A stretch of 5,187 bases of DNA from Bdellovibrionales bacterium. Its GTDB lineage: Bacteria; Bdellovibrionota; UBA1018; CAIPTA01. This document shows positions 5,124 through 5,187 of this stretch, piece by piece (position 1 is the stretch's first letter; every line of letters starts with the position of its first letter). The stretch covers positions 1 to 5,187 of the forward strand of contig JAKFYM010000367.1 of assembly GCA_021730855.1 (NCBI GenBank), given 5' to 3'. The translations under genes and the position numbers were made by a program. A model generated the notes under the pieces. That model searched no databases and was not told the origin of the DNA. It was given only the letters and a program-made list of their open reading frames with translations.

Positions 5124-5187
5124 ATGAACTGGATTTCCCTCTTGCTGCAACTTTTCAGCTTTCGCAAAAGCATGACCGAATCTAAGG
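5124..5187 (+). CDS. partial gene, N-terminus only, downstream of the YqjD-like gene
   Basis: The ATG at 5124 has AAGGA at 5113-5117 six bases upstream, overlapping the stop of the preceding gene, which is typical of a second gene in an operon. Twenty-one codons are visible before the window ends (MNWISLLLQLFSFRKSMTES and one Lys). A short hydrophobic stretch at 3-11 is too brief to call a membrane segment with confidence. In E. coli yqjD is followed by yqjE, a small DUF1469 membrane protein; the position invites that comparison, but the visible residues do not establish it. Confidence 0.6.
   Translation, partial: MNWISLLLQLFSFRKSMTESK

Noticed and set aside
4895..5173. Minus-strand frame of 92 codons opposite the YqjD-like gene
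   Set aside because: It is the low-complexity Ser/Arg-rich shadow of a Glu/Lys/Ala-rich coding sequence on the plus strand.

Overview
The window reads as an ordinary stretch of chromosome from a Gram-negative bacterium. It is compact (no gap over 100 bases) and mid-50s in G+C by eye. The Gram-negative call rests on an outer-membrane phospholipase A (pldA), a Sec-type signal peptide on a small Cys-rich protein, and a YqjD/ElaB-like C-tail-anchored protein. The tetranucleotide CTAG occurs about twenty times, close to chance, so it is not depleted as in enterobacteria. With the metzincin-type 'HEFGH' protein, this makes me lean toward the Bdellovibrionota or another former deltaproteobacterial lineage. 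That placement is inference and is not demonstrated. I see no RNA gene, insertion sequence, CRISPR array, phage gene or integration site.

Layout. Positions 1-1759 (+): an elbB glyoxalase-like gene, whose start is overlapped ATGA-style by a possible upstream reading frame, then 41 bases later a GTG-started, membrane-anchored putative zinc metalloprotease. Positions 1831-2451 (+): a beta-class glutathione S-transferase very like E. coli GstA. It runs tail to tail into a minus-strand family 5 (UdgB-type) uracil-DNA glycosylase at 2413-3102, and the two share 39 coding bases. Positions 3200-3445 (+): a small, lysine-rich, single-membrane-segment protein of unknown function, divergent from the glycosylase. 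Positions 3469-3999 (-): a secreted protein with six cysteines, convergent with that small gene and divergent from pldA (4099-4863, +). Positions 4911-5114 (+): a YqjD/ElaB-like protein, followed after 9 bases by the start of another gene cut off by the window end.

How the genes relate. There is no single pathway. ElbB and the GST fit electrophile and redox detoxification, and the glycosylase does base-excision repair. The metalloprotease, the Cys-rich protein, PldA and the YqjD-like protein are all envelope proteins. Most genes look independently expressed or in two-gene units (elbB with the metalloprotease; the YqjD-like gene with the partial gene).

Most worth a second look: the PldA homologue has Asp where E. 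coli has catalytic Asn156, with an altered calcium-site loop; the metalloprotease has a HExxHxxGxxD motif with a Met-turn but no recognisable family outside it; and the secreted Cys-rich protein is uncharacterised. I found no convincing evidence of a new multi-gene system here.
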